Source of the DNA: Propionivibrio dicarboxylicus
GTDB taxonomy: Bacteria > Pseudomonadota > Gammaproteobacteria > Burkholderiales > Rhodocyclaceae
Assembly: GCA_945902805.1 (NCBI GenBank)
Contig: CAMDMZ010000045.1
Coordinates: forward strand, 1 to 32,501
Length of the DNA: 32,501 nt
Direction: 5' to 3'
Positions 19,017 through 28,918 of this stretch are shown piece by piece; position 1 is the first letter of the stretch, and every line of letters starts with the position of its first letter. The translations under genes and the position numbers were made by a program. The notes beneath the pieces were generated by a model. That model was not told the DNA's origin and did not search any database. It saw only the letters and a program-made list of their open reading frames with translations.

Positions 19017-21524
19017 ATGCACGCGACCCCAGACGATCTGACCACCAGCAACACGCCCCTGCTCCCGGCGGGGCAAGAGTTGGCGCTGGCCGAATTTGCC
19101 CTTGAGCACATTGAAGTGGCGACTTTCCTCGCTGCGCCATCCGGACGTCTGTGCTACGTGAATGCGATGGCGTGCAAAAGCCTGGGCTATAGCCGCGAAG
19201 AATTGCTCACCAAAACGGTCGCCGACATCGATGCCGAGACCACGCCCGAGGCCTGGCTGGCGTCGTATACCCAGATCAAGGCGACGGGCGCGGCGATCTT
19301 TACCAGCCGCCATCAACGCAAGGATGGCAGCACCTTCCCGGTCGAGATCAACGCCGTGTATTTCGACTATGCAGGTCAAGACTATGTGCTGGGCCTGGCG
19401 ACCGACATTAGCGAACGTCAACGCACGCTCGCAGCGCTGACCGCCAGTGAAATGCGCTTCCACAAGCTGTTTGATCATGCCGATGCGCTCTCGATTCAGG
19501 GCTATCGACCGGATGGTTCGGTGGCCTACTGGAACCACGCCTCGGAAGTCATTTACGGCTATAGCGCCGAGGAAGCGCTGGCCGGCAACCTGCTCGATCT
19601 CATCATTCCGGTCGAGATGCACAACGACGTGCGCGGCGCCATCACCTGGATGTTCGACAGCAACCAGGGTATTCCCGCCGGCAAACTGATGCTCCGCCAC
19701 AAGGCCGGTCATCTGGTACCGGTGTGGTCGAGCCACACCATCGTCCGCGTTGAAGGCGAAGAGCCCCTGCTGTTCTGCATGGACGTCGATCTCTCCCAAC
19801 TCGAACACGCCCAGGCTGCCTTGCGCGAAAGCGAACGGCGCCTTGCCTACGCCCTCGATGCGACGGGCGAAGGTCTGTGGGACTGGGATCTGAGCAACAA
19901 CATCATTACGCACAATCGGCGCTGGTGCGAACTGTTTGGCTTCGACGAAAGTATGCTCGAACACTCGGCGGCGACCTTGGGATCGCTCTTGCACGATGCC
20001 GATCGCGATACCGTAATGAACGCCCTGCAAGCCTGTCGTGATGGCAAGGGACCGTACCAAAGTCGCCACCGCATGCACCGCCGCGATGGTCGCACCTTGT
20101 GGGTGCTTGACCGTGGCAATGTGGTGGAGCGCGACGCCGATGGCACCGCATTGCGCATGGTGGGCAGCCTGGCCGACATCACCGAGCAACATCTGGCGCA
20201 GTCGCAAATCGAATATCTGGCGCTGCACGACGCGCTGACGCAACTGCCCAATCGTAACCTCGCGCGCGAGCGTTTCCAGCGCGCGGCCATCAATGCCCAG
20301 CGCAACAGCACGCATGTGGCCATGTTGTTTCTTGATCTGGATCACTTCAAGGACGTCAATGACACGCTCGGTCACCATGTCGGCGATCTGCTGTTGCAGG
20401 AAATTGCGGTGCGTCTGCGCGCCCAATTGCGCGACAGCGATATCGTCAGCCGGCAGGGCGGTGACGAGTTTCTGATCGCATTGACCAACCTGCCCGATGC
20501 CGGATTGGCCGCCCAGGTGGCGCAAAACATCATCGATGCGCTGGCCTCGCCCTTCACCATCGGCGACCAGGATTTGCACACCTCGTTTTCGATCGGCATC
20601 AGCATGCTGCCCGATGATGGCCAGGATTTCGACACCCTGTTGCAAAAGGCCGATACGGCGATGTACGCCGCCAAGGCTGCCGGGCGCCACACCTACCATT
20701 TCTTTACCCAATCGATGAACGATAGCGCCGCCGAACGCATGCAGATCCAGAATCTGTTGCGCGGCGCCCTGGCGGCCGGCGAACTAGCCCTGCACTATCA
20801 ACCACAGATGGACCTGACCGATGGCCGTATCCTCGGTGCCGAAGCCCTGCTGCGCTGGCATTCGCCAGAATTGGGGCTGGTTGGCCCCGATCGTTTCATT
20901 CCCGTCGCCGAAGAAAGCGGGTTGATCGTAAGTATCGGCGACTGGGTGCTCCACGAAGCCTGTCGTCAGGGACGCATCTGGCAAGACACGCTGCCTCGGC
21001 CGCTCAACCTATCGGTCAATTTGTCGGCCGTCCAGTTTCAGCACGGCGATGTCGTCAAGAGCGTGCGCGCAGCCGTGGAGGCCAGCGGCTTCGACCCGCG
21101 CAATCTCGAACTCGAACTGACCGAAAGCGTGCTGATCAAAAACCCGGATACCGTGGTGCAGAGCCTTAAAGAGCTGGCCCAACTGGGTATCCGTTTGGCC
21201 ATTGATGATTTTGGCACCGGTTACTCCTCCTTGAGTTACCTGCGCATGCTGCCGGTGCGCCGACTCAAGATCGATCAGTCCTTCGTGCGCAACATGCTCG
21301 ATGACCAGGACGACGCCTCGATCGTCCGCACGATCGTCCAAATGGCCGAAAGCCTGCGCATTGAAGTCATCGCTGAAGGCGTCGAGCAACCCGCTCAGGC
21401 CGATTGGCTGAGGCGTTCCGGCTGTACCGAAGCGCAAGGATTCTGGTTCGGCCGTCCGATGGCAGCCGCCGACTTCATGAGCTTCGTAGTGGGCTTGCAG
21501 GGCACTCACCCCAACGCTGACTGA
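19017..21524 (+). CDS. PAS-PAS-PAS-GGDEF-EAL dual-domain c-di-GMP enzyme
   Basis: The 835-residue soluble protein has no membrane segment. It has three PAS domains at about 20-135, 140-262 and 268-392, a GGDEF domain at about 398-565 and an EAL domain at about 575-830. GGDEF is intact at 481-485, with an RxxD inhibitory site (RDSD) five residues before it. The EAL motif is at 609-611 (GAEALLRW), and the metal/catalytic segments SVNLSAVQF, ELTESVL, DDFGTGYSS, LKIDQSFV and AEGVEQ are all present. Both activities are therefore possible; which one dominates cannot be read from sequence. The ATG has AAGGTG about 9 bases before it. It stands alone, 101 bases after the kinase operon and 129 before the next GGDEF-EAL gene. 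Confidence 0.95.
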   Translation: MHATPDDLTTSNTPLLPAGQELALAEFALEHIEVATFLAAPSGRLCYVNAMACKSLGYSREELLTKTVADIDAETTPEAWLASYTQIKATGAAIFTSRHQRKDGSTFPVEINAVYFDYAGQDYVLGLATDISERQRTLAALTASEMRFHKLFDHADALSIQGYRPDGSVAYWNHASEVIYGYSAEEALAGNLLDLIIPVEMHNDVRGAITWMFDSNQGIPAGKLMLRHKAGHLVPVWSSHTIVRVEGEEPLLFCMDVDLSQLEHAQAALRESERRLAYALDATGEGLWDWDLSNNIITHNRRWCELFGFDESMLEHSAATLGSLLHDADRDTVMNALQACRDGKGPYQSRHRMHRRDGRTLWVLDRGNVVERDADGTALRMVGSLADITEQHLAQSQIEYLALHDALTQLPNRNLARERFQRAAINAQRNSTHVAMLFLDLDHFKDVNDTLGHHVGDLLLQEIAVRLRAQLRDSDIVSRQGGDEFLIALTNLPDAGLAAQVAQNIIDALASPFTIGDQDLHTSFSIGISMLPDDGQDFDTLLQKADTAMYAAKAAGRHTYHFFTQSMNDSAAERMQIQNLLRGALAAGELALHYQPQMDLTDGRILGAEALLRWHSPELGLVGPDRFIPVAEESGLIVSIGDWVLHEACRQGRIWQDTLPRPLNLSVNLSAVQFQHGDVVKSVRAAVEASGFDPRNLELELTESVLIKNPDTVVQSLKELAQLGIRLAIDDFGTGYSSLSYLRMLPVRRLKIDQSFVRNMLDDQDDASIVRTIVQMAESLRIEVIAEGVEQPAQADWLRRSGCTEAQGFWFGRPMAAADFMSFVVGLQGTHPNAD

Positions 21525-21593
21525 TACGCGCGCCGTTCGGGCTGCAACCCGATTCGGGCCAGTTTTGACGCCCAATGCGAGGATTGGTGCGAA

Positions 21594-21623
21594 TTGGCAA
21601 TGCATGTTTTTTGTGCGTAGAGT
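21594..21623 (+). promoter_or_regulatory. Possible sigma-70 promoter before the second GGDEF-EAL gene
   Basis: TTGGCA at 21594-21599 (5 of 6 bases of the -35 consensus) and TAGAGT at 21618-21623 (4 of 6 of the -10) are separated by 18 bases. They lie in the 129-base gap, about 30 bases before the ATG at 21654. The fit is only moderate. Confidence 0.3.
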
Positions 21624-21653
21624 TGGTGGCTTCGCGTGAAATAGCCAACCTCC

Positions 21654-23432
21654 ATGAGCCAGCCAGTTATCAAATCCACGATTTCGCCAGCCCTTGCCGC
21701 CCTGCTGCCGACCACGCTTCCCGGGCTGCTGGATGTGACTGACGACGGAATTGTGGTCGTCAGCGGGTGCGCCGAGATTCAATACGCCAATGCGGCGGCA
21801 CGCGCGATCCTCGGTTTGCCAGCGACTGGCGCCCACCCGCAAAGCCCCACCAGCATCGTCGAGTGGTTCGACCAGGAACTCCACGACTGTGCCGCCAGCG
21901 ACTTCCCGATTGCACTTGCCGCCGCCACCGGATTGCCGCAACGGCAATTGATGGCACGCCGCAGTGAGGAGGGTGAAACCCTGCGCTGGTATCAGATCAG
22001 CGCCAACCCGCTGCCGCTCGCCAACGAGAGCCAGGGCCAGGGTAAGTGCGCGGCGGTGGTTGCCATTCTGACCGACGTCACCTGGATGAAGCTACGCCAT
22101 AGCGTCATCGAAGACCTGGCCAAAGTCGATCCGCTGACGCGCCTGCCCAATCGCCGCTTGTTCTTTGAGCAGCTTGATCGCGCCATCAATATGGCGGCGC
22201 GGGCCAAGAAGCGGCTGGCCGTCTGTTATCTCGATCTCGACGGCTTCAAGCCGGTGAATGACAAATTCGGCCACTCCGCCGGCGATCGTTTGCTGCAGGA
22301 AATCGCCCAGCGCATCACCCCGCAACTGCGCGGCGGCGATTGCGTCGGGCGACTGGGTGGCGACGAGTTCGCCATCCTGCTGACCGATATCGCCAATATC
22401 GAAGACGTGCAGCGCGTTCTGGCCCGCATTCTCGATGCACTGCGGGAGCCCATCACGGTCGGTGGCGATCAGGTGACGAGCGTGTCGGGTAGCGTTGGCG
22501 TCGCCGTTTATCCGGTCGATGGGACAGACGGCACGACATTGATTCGCTGCGCCGATCAGGCCATGTACATCGCCAAGCGCCACGGAAAAAATCGCATCGA
22601 ACTCTACGATCAGGCCATCGATCGTCAAATCGAAGAGCGCCGGCAATTGATCAGCGCCATTGCCGAGGGCTTGAAAAACGACGAATTCCGTCTCTGGTTT
22701 CAGCCCAAGGTCAATATGCTCAGCGGCGAAGTGATCGGCGTCGAAGCGCTGGTGCGCTGGCAGCACCCGGGCCGGGGTTTGCTCTCGCCCGGTGATTTTC
22801 TCAATGTCATTGATAACCATGACCTGATCACCCAACTCGGCGACTGGGTCATCGCCGACGCCTTGAATCATTGGGAATCCTGGCGCGAAGCCGGTCTCGA
22901 TATCGCCATCAGCATCAATGCCGCGCCACGGCAGATCGCCGACCCGGAGTTCTATTCCAAGCTGAAAGGCATGCTTGCGCTACATCCGGCGTTTCCGCCC
23001 AGCCACTTGCAGATCGAAATCATGGAAGTCTCATCAGCCGATGGGTTTGAAGGCGTGCGCGAGGTCATCGCGCAATGCCGTGGCCTCGGGGTTTCGTTTG
23101 CCATCGACGACTTCGGTACTGGTTCGTCGTCGCTCAGCCAACTCAGGCTCTTGCACGTCGACACACTGAAGATTGACTCGACCTTTGTCGATTCGATGAT
23201 GAAAAACCACGATGACTTTCTGTACGTTCAAGGCATTGTCGCCGTCGCTCATGCCTTGGGCAATCAGGTCGTCGCCGAAGGCATGGCCTCGCCCCAGCAA
23301 GGCGCGCGATTATTTTCGGCCGGTTGTCATCTGGTGCAAGGTTACGGCGTCACCAAACCCATGCCGCCGGAAGAAATCGTGCTGTGGTGCTACCAGTTCA
23401 AAGCCAATCCACAATGGACCGATGCGGAGTGA
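21654..23432 (+). CDS. PAS-GGDEF-EAL dual-domain c-di-GMP enzyme
   Basis: The 592-residue soluble protein has a PAS domain at about 20-145, a GGDEF domain at about 155-318 and an EAL domain at about 328-580. GGDEF is intact at 234-238, with an RxxD inhibitory site (RGGD) five residues before. The EAL motif is at 364-366 (GVEALVRW). In the EAL domain the metal-site Asn (SINAAP), the Asp pair (DDFGTGSSS) and the Lys/Asp of LKIDSTF are kept. The usual ELTES segment reads EIMEV, and the usual EGVE reads EGMA, so the second Glu is Ala545. Cyclase activity looks intact and phosphodiesterase activity may be reduced. The start at ATG 21654 has only a weak ribosome site. Its neighbour upstream is another GGDEF-EAL gene with a different PAS set. 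Confidence 0.94.
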   Translation: MSQPVIKSTISPALAALLPTTLPGLLDVTDDGIVVVSGCAEIQYANAAARAILGLPATGAHPQSPTSIVEWFDQELHDCAASDFPIALAAATGLPQRQLMARRSEEGETLRWYQISANPLPLANESQGQGKCAAVVAILTDVTWMKLRHSVIEDLAKVDPLTRLPNRRLFFEQLDRAINMAARAKKRLAVCYLDLDGFKPVNDKFGHSAGDRLLQEIAQRITPQLRGGDCVGRLGGDEFAILLTDIANIEDVQRVLARILDALREPITVGGDQVTSVSGSVGVAVYPVDGTDGTTLIRCADQAMYIAKRHGKNRIELYDQAIDRQIEERRQLISAIAEGLKNDEFRLWFQPKVNMLSGEVIGVEALVRWQHPGRGLLSPGDFLNVIDNHDLITQLGDWVIADALNHWESWREAGLDIAISINAAPRQIADPEFYSKLKGMLALHPAFPPSHLQIEIMEVSSADGFEGVREVIAQCRGLGVSFAIDDFGTGSSSLSQLRLLHVDTLKIDSTFVDSMMKNHDDFLYVQGIVAVAHALGNQVVAEGMASPQQGARLFSAGCHLVQGYGVTKPMPPEEIVLWCYQFKANPQWTDAE

Positions 23433-23442
23433 TGAATTATCA

Positions 23443-23468
23443 AAAAGTCGGTGCTGGCGGGACGGCGC
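23443..23468 (+). repeat. Dispersed ~25-bp motif, copy f (intergenic)
   Basis: It reads AAAAAGTCGGTGCTGGCG followed by GGACGGCG. It is the only copy fully outside coding sequence, lying 10 bases after the GGDEF-EAL stop and 38 bases before the multi-PAS kinase start. Confidence 0.6.
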
Positions 23469-23506
23469 TGCAAATCAAGATAAGCACTGAATCAAGGACA
23501 TAGACC

Positions 23507-26500
23507 ATGCCAACTACTCCTCTTCTCGCGGCACACTTCCAGATCGAGCTTTCGGCGCCGTTGCCGGTGCTCTCGGTCAGCGACGACATCGAGTCCTTGC
23601 TCGGCTATTCGGCGGAAGATTTTCGCAGTGGCCGGGTACTCCTCAAGGACCGCATTCACGCTGCCGACCAGGACATCGCCGACACCCTGTTTGCGCCGGG
23701 TGCGGCCGAGACTGGCAGCGTCAATCTGCGACTGCGTCAGACCAATGGCCGGATTCGTTGCGTGCGTGGCGAGTTCACCAAGACCATGCCTACCAGCGGT
23801 GGCCCAGCGCTACTTGATCTGCAACTACAAGACGCCAAGAGCCTGCCGCGCACTCTGGCCGAAGCGGCCCTCACGCCCAGCCTGCGGGCGATGATGGAAA
23901 ACACCGACGATTTCATCTTTTTCAAGGATCGCAATCACGTCTTTACCGGCGCGAGCCAAACACTGGTCTCGATCGCCGAGTCGATCGAACATTGGACCGA
24001 GCTAATCGGAAAGACCGATTACGACGTGCTCCCCGAGGAGTTTGCGGACTCGTACTACGCCCTCGAAAAGCAGATTTTTTCCGGCTTGCCGGTGGCGCAG
24101 GAAATTCAGCAGTTCTTGCGCACGGATGGCCGCCAAGGCTGGGTGGATAACCGCAAGCACGCCATACGCAACGAAGCGGGCGAAATCGTTGGCTTGTATG
24201 GCATCGCGCGCGACGTCACGGCGCGCAAGCTGACCGAGGACGCCATCGCGGGCAACGAGCACCTGCTGCGCACCGTGATCGACGAAATGCCCGACGTGCT
24301 AGTGGTCAAGGATTACAAGGGCGACTTCCTGCTCGCCAACCGGACCGTCGCCCAGCTCTACGGCACGACGCCGGACGCAATGGTCGGCAAGCACGATGGC
24401 GATTTTGGCGTGCCTCAGGAAATGGCCGATTTCTTCCGCGCCAGCGTGCTCGGCATCATGGCTCTAGGCAAGACCGAAATCGTCTTCGAAGACAGTCGTG
24501 ACGCAGAAAGTGGCGAAGTCCGTCATTTCAAGTCGATCAAAAAGCCCTTCAAGAATGCCGCCGGCGAGAACCAGATTCTGGTCATCGCCCAGGACATCAC
24601 CGACGTGATCCGCATTCAAGAGAAAGTCGCGCAAAGCGAACGTCGTTTGCAGGAAATACTGGACGTCACGCACGAAGGCATCTGGGACTGGCATATTCCC
24701 AGCGGACAGGTGTTCCACAATGATCGCTGGTACAAGATTCTGGGTGCCGAGATTGGCGAACTGCCCGACACCGCAGATGCCTTTTTCGACCTGATCCACC
24801 CCGATGACAAGGCCCTGGTCAGAAGCCGCATCGGCGGCCTGCTGCACGGTGCGGCAAACGACTACCGTTCCGAACACCGGATGCGCAGCATGAACGGCGA
24901 GTACTTCTGGGTCCAGGATCGTGGCAACGTGGTGGAGCGCGACGCTACCGGCAAGCCGGTGCGTATCGTCGGCAGTTTCTTCAATATCAACGACAAGCGG
25001 CTGGCAGAACAGGCGCTGCGCGACAGCGAAGAGCGCTTGCGGCTGGCCATTTCCGCATCTAATCAGGGTCTCTACGACATTGATCTAACAACCGGTGAGG
25101 CGGTGGTTAGCCCCGAGTACGCGCGCATGCTGGGCTACGAACCAGAGGAATTCCACGAGACCAATGCGGCCTGGCGCGAGCGTCTGCATCCGGACGATCA
25201 GGCCAGCGTCTATGGGGCTTACGAGCACTACATTGCGGGTCGGATACCCGACTATCGCGTCGAGTTTCGCCAGCGCACCAAGTCCGGCGGTTGGGTCTGG
25301 ATTCTTTCGGTGGGTCAAATTCAGGGCTTGAGCGCTGACGGCAAGCCCGCGCGCATGCTGGGCACACACACCGATATCACGGCGCGCAAGCACGCGGAAG
25401 CCGAATTGCACGCCTACCAGACCCGACTTGAACGTATGGTCGACGAGCGTACCACCGCACTCTTGATCGCCAAGGATGCCGCCGAATCCGCGAGTCGGGC
25501 GAAGAGCACCTTCCTCGCCAATATGAGCCACGAACTGCGCACGCCGATGAGCCAGATCATGGGCATGACATCGCTCGCGCTGATGGAAACGACTGACCCC
25601 AAGCTCGCCGATCGCCTCAGCAAGATCGATCTCGCTTCGCAACGTTTGCTGAATATCATCACTGACATTCTCGACATCTCCCGAATCGAGGCCGAGCGTC
25701 TGGTGCTGGACCACGTCAGTCTGTCTCCGGGGGCGATCCTGGTCTCGTTGAACACCCCGATGCGCCAGAAGGCCGACGATCGCGGCCTGCAATTCATTAT
25801 TGAGGAATCCCCGGACGTGAGCAATCTTGCGCTGATGGGTGATCCTGCGCGCCTGGGCCAAATCCTGCTCAATCTCGCCAGTAATGCCATCAAGTTCACC
25901 CACACCGGCGGCGTTACGGTGAGAACTCGTCTCGTTGAAAACAACCCGGCCGATGTTGTCCTGCGTTTTGAAGTCCAGGACACCGGAATCGGTATCTCGG
26001 CCGACGACTTGAAGCGCCTCTTCGTTGCCTTCGAACAAGCCGATGCTTCCAGCACCCGCAGCTATGGCGGAGCGGGTCTGGGTTTGGTGATCTGCAAACG
26101 CCTGGCGCGCATGATGGGTGGCGACATCGCGGTGACTAGTCAACCCGGCAAAGGCAGCCTGTTCGCGCTCACCGTCCGCCTGTCGCGGATGCACTCCGTT
26201 GCCACGGACGGAATGGATGCCCCAAGCGCGCGGCGGAACGATCCTGACATTCCGGAAACGGCGGATCAGGCCGGCGCACACTTGAAAGCTGGCTTCGCGG
26301 GAACGCGGGTCCTGCTTGCCGAGGATGAGGCGACCAACCAGTTGGTGACGCAGGCCATCATCGAGTCGGCTGGCCTGATCGTCGACATCGCCGTCGATGG
26401 CCAGCAGGCCGTGATGATGGCCAAGAACACGCCCTACGCCGTGATCATGATCGCGCCAAAGATTCCCATGCTCAACGGCGCCGATGCCGCACGTGCGATT

Positions 26501-26653
26501 CGGCTGCTGCCCGGATATGCGCAGACGCCGATTCTGGCGATGTCCGCCGCAGGCGATTGGAAAGATTGCCGGAATGCCGGGATGAATGACCGCATCGAAA
26601 AACCGGTGGTGCCCAATCGGCTGTACCAGGTCTTGCTGAAGTGGCTGGCGTGA
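23507..26653 (+). CDS. Soluble multi-PAS hybrid histidine kinase with Asp-less receiver
   Basis: The 1048-residue cytoplasmic kinase has five PAS-like domains at about 10-110, 120-240, 250-370, 378-498 and 505-627, a short coiled coil, and the dimerisation helix with His675 (MSHELRTPMSQI). The ATPase domain has NLASNAIKFTHT, DTGIGISA and GAGLGLVIC. The C-terminal receiver (about 925-1045) keeps the acidic pocket (LAEDEATNQ) and a Lys (IEKPV). The phosphoacceptor site, however, reads VIMIAPKIPMLNG, with Ala983 (GCG at 26453-26455) where Asp belongs. The receiver is thus a pseudo-receiver and the kinase must pass phosphate to another protein. Its next-door hybrid kinase begins 18 bases downstream and the REC-EAL-REC protein follows, so these are the probable partners. 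Confidence 0.94.
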   Translation: MPTTPLLAAHFQIELSAPLPVLSVSDDIESLLGYSAEDFRSGRVLLKDRIHAADQDIADTLFAPGAAETGSVNLRLRQTNGRIRCVRGEFTKTMPTSGGPALLDLQLQDAKSLPRTLAEAALTPSLRAMMENTDDFIFFKDRNHVFTGASQTLVSIAESIEHWTELIGKTDYDVLPEEFADSYYALEKQIFSGLPVAQEIQQFLRTDGRQGWVDNRKHAIRNEAGEIVGLYGIARDVTARKLTEDAIAGNEHLLRTVIDEMPDVLVVKDYKGDFLLANRTVAQLYGTTPDAMVGKHDGDFGVPQEMADFFRASVLGIMALGKTEIVFEDSRDAESGEVRHFKSIKKPFKNAAGENQILVIAQDITDVIRIQEKVAQSERRLQEILDVTHEGIWDWHIPSGQVFHNDRWYKILGAEIGELPDTADAFFDLIHPDDKALVRSRIGGLLHGAANDYRSEHRMRSMNGEYFWVQDRGNVVERDATGKPVRIVGSFFNINDKRLAEQALRDSEERLRLAISASNQGLYDIDLTTGEAVVSPEYARMLGYEPEEFHETNAAWRERLHPDDQASVYGAYEHYIAGRIPDYRVEFRQRTKSGGWVWILSVGQIQGLSADGKPARMLGTHTDITARKHAEAELHAYQTRLERMVDERTTALLIAKDAAESASRAKSTFLANMSHELRTPMSQIMGMTSLALMETTDPKLADRLSKIDLASQRLLNIITDILDISRIEAERLVLDHVSLSPGAILVSLNTPMRQKADDRGLQFIIEESPDVSNLALMGDPARLGQILLNLASNAIKFTHTGGVTVRTRLVENNPADVVLRFEVQDTGIGISADDLKRLFVAFEQADASSTRSYGGAGLGLVICKRLARMMGGDIAVTSQPGKGSLFALTVRLSRMHSVATDGMDAPSARRNDPDIPETADQAGAHLKAGFAGTRVLLAEDEATNQLVTQAIIESAGLIVDIAVDGQQAVMMAKNTPYAVIMIAPKIPMLNGADAARAIRLLPGYAQTPILAMSAAGDWKDCRNAGMNDRIEKPVVPNRLYQVLLKWLA

Positions 26654-26671
26654 TGGTGGCTTGAGGGTCGC

Positions 26672-28918
26672 ATGATGAGGGGAGATTTTTCCCAAATTGC
26701 GGAGATCGGCGAAGTCGCCGTTCCGGCAGCGGAAGTCGATGCCGCCTTGGTGCAGGACGCCTTTGTGCGCTTGCGTCTGAGCGTATTGATGTCGATGGGC
26801 GTCATCCTCGTTTTTTGGGGCATCCTGTCCCCCTATTTTCCAAGCCTCGGGATCGGGATCTGGGCTGGCCTGATGCTGTTGGTTGCGGCGGCACGCTACC
26901 GCTTGTGGCAGAACTTTTCTGCGGCCGATGAACACGCCAGGAGGCACGGCCGCTGGACACAAGCCTACTTCATCGGCACCCTCTGCGCCGGCGCGGGTTG
27001 GTCGTTCGGCCCGGTCATGCTCATGCCCGCAGCCGGCCACACCGGCTCGTTATTGCTGACGCTGATCGTGATGTTGGTTGCATCGGTGTCGATGACGACG
27101 CAAGTGTCACAGCCGCGCGCGATGCTCGGCTTTCAACTCGCGACCTTGCTGCCGACCAGTCTGGCTCTGGTGATGACCGGAGGTGACATCGAACCTATCG
27201 CGGCCGGGGTGCTGGCGTTTGGTACAGCGGCGATTATGGTGGTTGGCCTCATCTCCGGTCGCTCCACGCGTGCCTTGGTCGAAACCGAGCTGCGCCTGTC
27301 ACACTCCTTGGCACAAACCAATCTCGCCCGCGAGCGAGCGGAAGCGGCAAGTTTGGCCAAAAGCCAGTTTCTCGCCAATATGAGCCACGAAATCCGAACG
27401 CCGATGAATGGCGTGATCGGGATAGCGCAGTTGTTGCAGGACGAGGACTTGACACCGCGCCAGCGCCATTACGTCAAGACCCTGATGGGAGCCGGCGAGA
27501 ACCTCATGGCGCTGCTCAACGATGTGCTCGATTTCGCGCGTGGCGATGCCGGTCGCCTGACGGTTGAACAGATCGCCTTTGACTTGCATCAATTGGTGGT
27601 GGAACTGGTTGACCTTTACGCCAAGTCGGCGACTGACAAGGAGATCGGCTTCGGCCACGAACTGGCGCCGGACGTCCCGCGTTATGTCGTCGGTGATCCG
27701 CTGCGTCTGCGTCAGGTGCTTACTAATCTGCTGAGCAATGCCATCAAGTTTACCGACCAGGGTTACGTCAGACTGCGTGTCAGTGCCGAAGGAACTGCCG
27801 GCGAGGGCAAGGTAAAACTGTGCTTCGACGTCGCCGACAGCGGCATTGGTATCAGTGACCAGGCCAAGGAAAAACTTTTTACGCCGTTTAGCCAGGCCGA
27901 TGAATCGATGTCGCGGCGTTTTGGAGGCAGCGGCCTGGGGCTCGCCATCAGCCGCCAGATCGTTGAGATCATGGGCGGCACGATTGCTGTGCAAAGCTTG
28001 ACGCAAGGTACACGGTTTAGCGTGCGCGTCGCCATGCTGCCAGCGCGGGCCGAAAATGTGGTGACCCACCGCGCCAACCAGCAAAGCATTCAGTTCCAGT
28101 GTGACACGCGGATTCTGGTGGCCGAGGACAACGAGACCAATCTGATTGTCGTCGAAGCCCTGCTGAATCAGCTTGGCGTCAATAAGGTCGCGGTTGCCGT
28201 CGACGGTGTGGCAGCCATTGCGGGCTGGCGGGATGCCGACTTGATCCTGATGGATTGCCAGATGCCAAACGTGGATGGTTACGCCGCAACCCGCCACATC
28301 CGCGAACTGGAGCGCGCTGAAAACTTACCCCGAGTGCCTATCGTGGCCTTGACGGCCCATGCCCTGGCGGAGGAGCGTCAGCGCTGTCTCGACGCCGGCA
28401 TGGACGACTTCCTGACCAAACCGTTGTTGCTGCAAGTCCTGGCCGAAACCATCCGCCGCCATTTGCCGCAGCGGATCGTGGCCAGTGAATCGACCGTTGC
28501 CACCACCGCCACCGCTGCCACCACCGCACCATTGCCGACACCGGTGGCCCCGTCCTTAGAAACGACGGAGGTGCCCATTTTTGTCGGCAAGATGGTCGAC
28601 GAAACCCTTTCCGCCCTGCCCCAGGAACGCCGCTCGGCGTTTCAGCAGCGCTTGCTGGAAACCTTCCGGCGCGGCCTTGACACGCGCGTGGAAACACTGT
28701 GCCAGGCATCGGCCACCGAATTCGACGCCATCCGCATCACGGCGCACGCGCTCAAATCCACGTCGGCGCAAATGGGCGCAGTCCGCCTTTCTCACACCTG
28801 CCGCGATCTCGAAGCAGCGGCCCTGGCTGGTTCCGTGAATGAAATCACGGCCCTGGTCGCCACACTACCGGAACTGGCAGAACAATCATGGGTTCAACTC
28901 AAGGAGCACCTCACGTGA
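26672..28918 (+). CDS. Membrane hybrid histidine kinase with REC and HPt
   Basis: The 748-residue protein has an N-terminal integral-membrane sensor region with about five or six hydrophobic segments between residues 33 and 195. No family is recognised for it; it resembles MASE-like membrane sensors only in general form. HisKA follows with His239 ([12 protein letters not shown]), then an ATPase domain ([29 protein letters not shown]), a receiver with Asp528 ([13 protein letters not shown]), a Thr/Ala/Pro-rich linker at about 608-630, and an HPt with His692 ([12 protein letters not shown]). The relay is complete. The ATG at 26672 has GAGGG 4 bases before it. The stop overlaps the next start as GTGA (28915-28918). 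It probably transfers phosphate to a receiver of the REC-EAL-REC protein. Confidence 0.94.
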   Translation: MMRGDFSQIAEIGEVAVPAAEVDAALVQDAFVRLRLSVLMSMGVILVFWGILSPYFPSLGIGIWAGLMLLVAAARYRLWQNFSAADEHARRHGRWTQAYFIGTLCAGAGWSFGPVMLMPAAGHTGSLLLTLIVMLVASVSMTTQVSQPRAMLGFQLATLLPTSLALVMTGGDIEPIAAGVLAFGTAAIMVVGLISGRSTRALVETELRLSHSLAQTNLARERAEAASLAKSQFLANMSHEIRTPMNGVIGIAQLLQDEDLTPRQRHYVKTLMGAGENLMALLNDVLDFARGDAGRLTVEQIAFDLHQLVVELVDLYAKSATDKEIGFGHELAPDVPRYVVGDPLRLRQVLTNLLSNAIKFTDQGYVRLRVSAEGTAGEGKVKLCFDVADSGIGISDQAKEKLFTPFSQADESMSRRFGGSGLGLAISRQIVEIMGGTIAVQSLTQGTRFSVRVAMLPARAENVVTHRANQQSIQFQCDTRILVAEDNETNLIVVEALLNQLGVNKVAVAVDGVAAIAGWRDADLILMDCQMPNVDGYAATRHIRELERAENLPRVPIVALTAHALAEERQRCLDAGMDDFLTKPLLLQVLAETIRRHLPQRIVASESTVATTATAATTAPLPTPVAPSLETTEVPIFVGKMVDETLSALPQERRSAFQQRLLETFRRGLDTRVETLCQASATEFDAIRITAHALKSTSAQMGAVRLSHTCRDLEAAALAGSVNEITALVATLPELAEQSWVQLKEHLT
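28901..28906 (+). promoter_or_regulatory. Ribosome binding site that decides the GTG start at 28915
   Basis: AAGGAG lies 8 bases before GTG 28915, inside the end of the kinase gene. The upstream in-frame ATG at 28888 has no such site, and it would overlap the kinase by 31 bases instead of the 4-base GTGA arrangement. Confidence 0.7.

Noticed and set aside
18969-20711. 580-residue open frame on the minus strand
   Set aside because: It is antisense to the PAS-GGDEF-EAL gene, whose domains and motifs are unambiguous. The long open frame is a by-product of GC-rich codon use, and its product matches no family.
21556-21567. CCCGATTCGGG palindrome between the two GGDEF-EAL genes
   Set aside because: The stem is 5 bp with almost no loop and no T-run, which is too weak to call a terminator.
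25085-27040. 651-residue open frame on the minus strand
   Set aside because: It is antisense to two hybrid kinases and spans their junction. It has composition typical of shadow frames and no recognisable domain.
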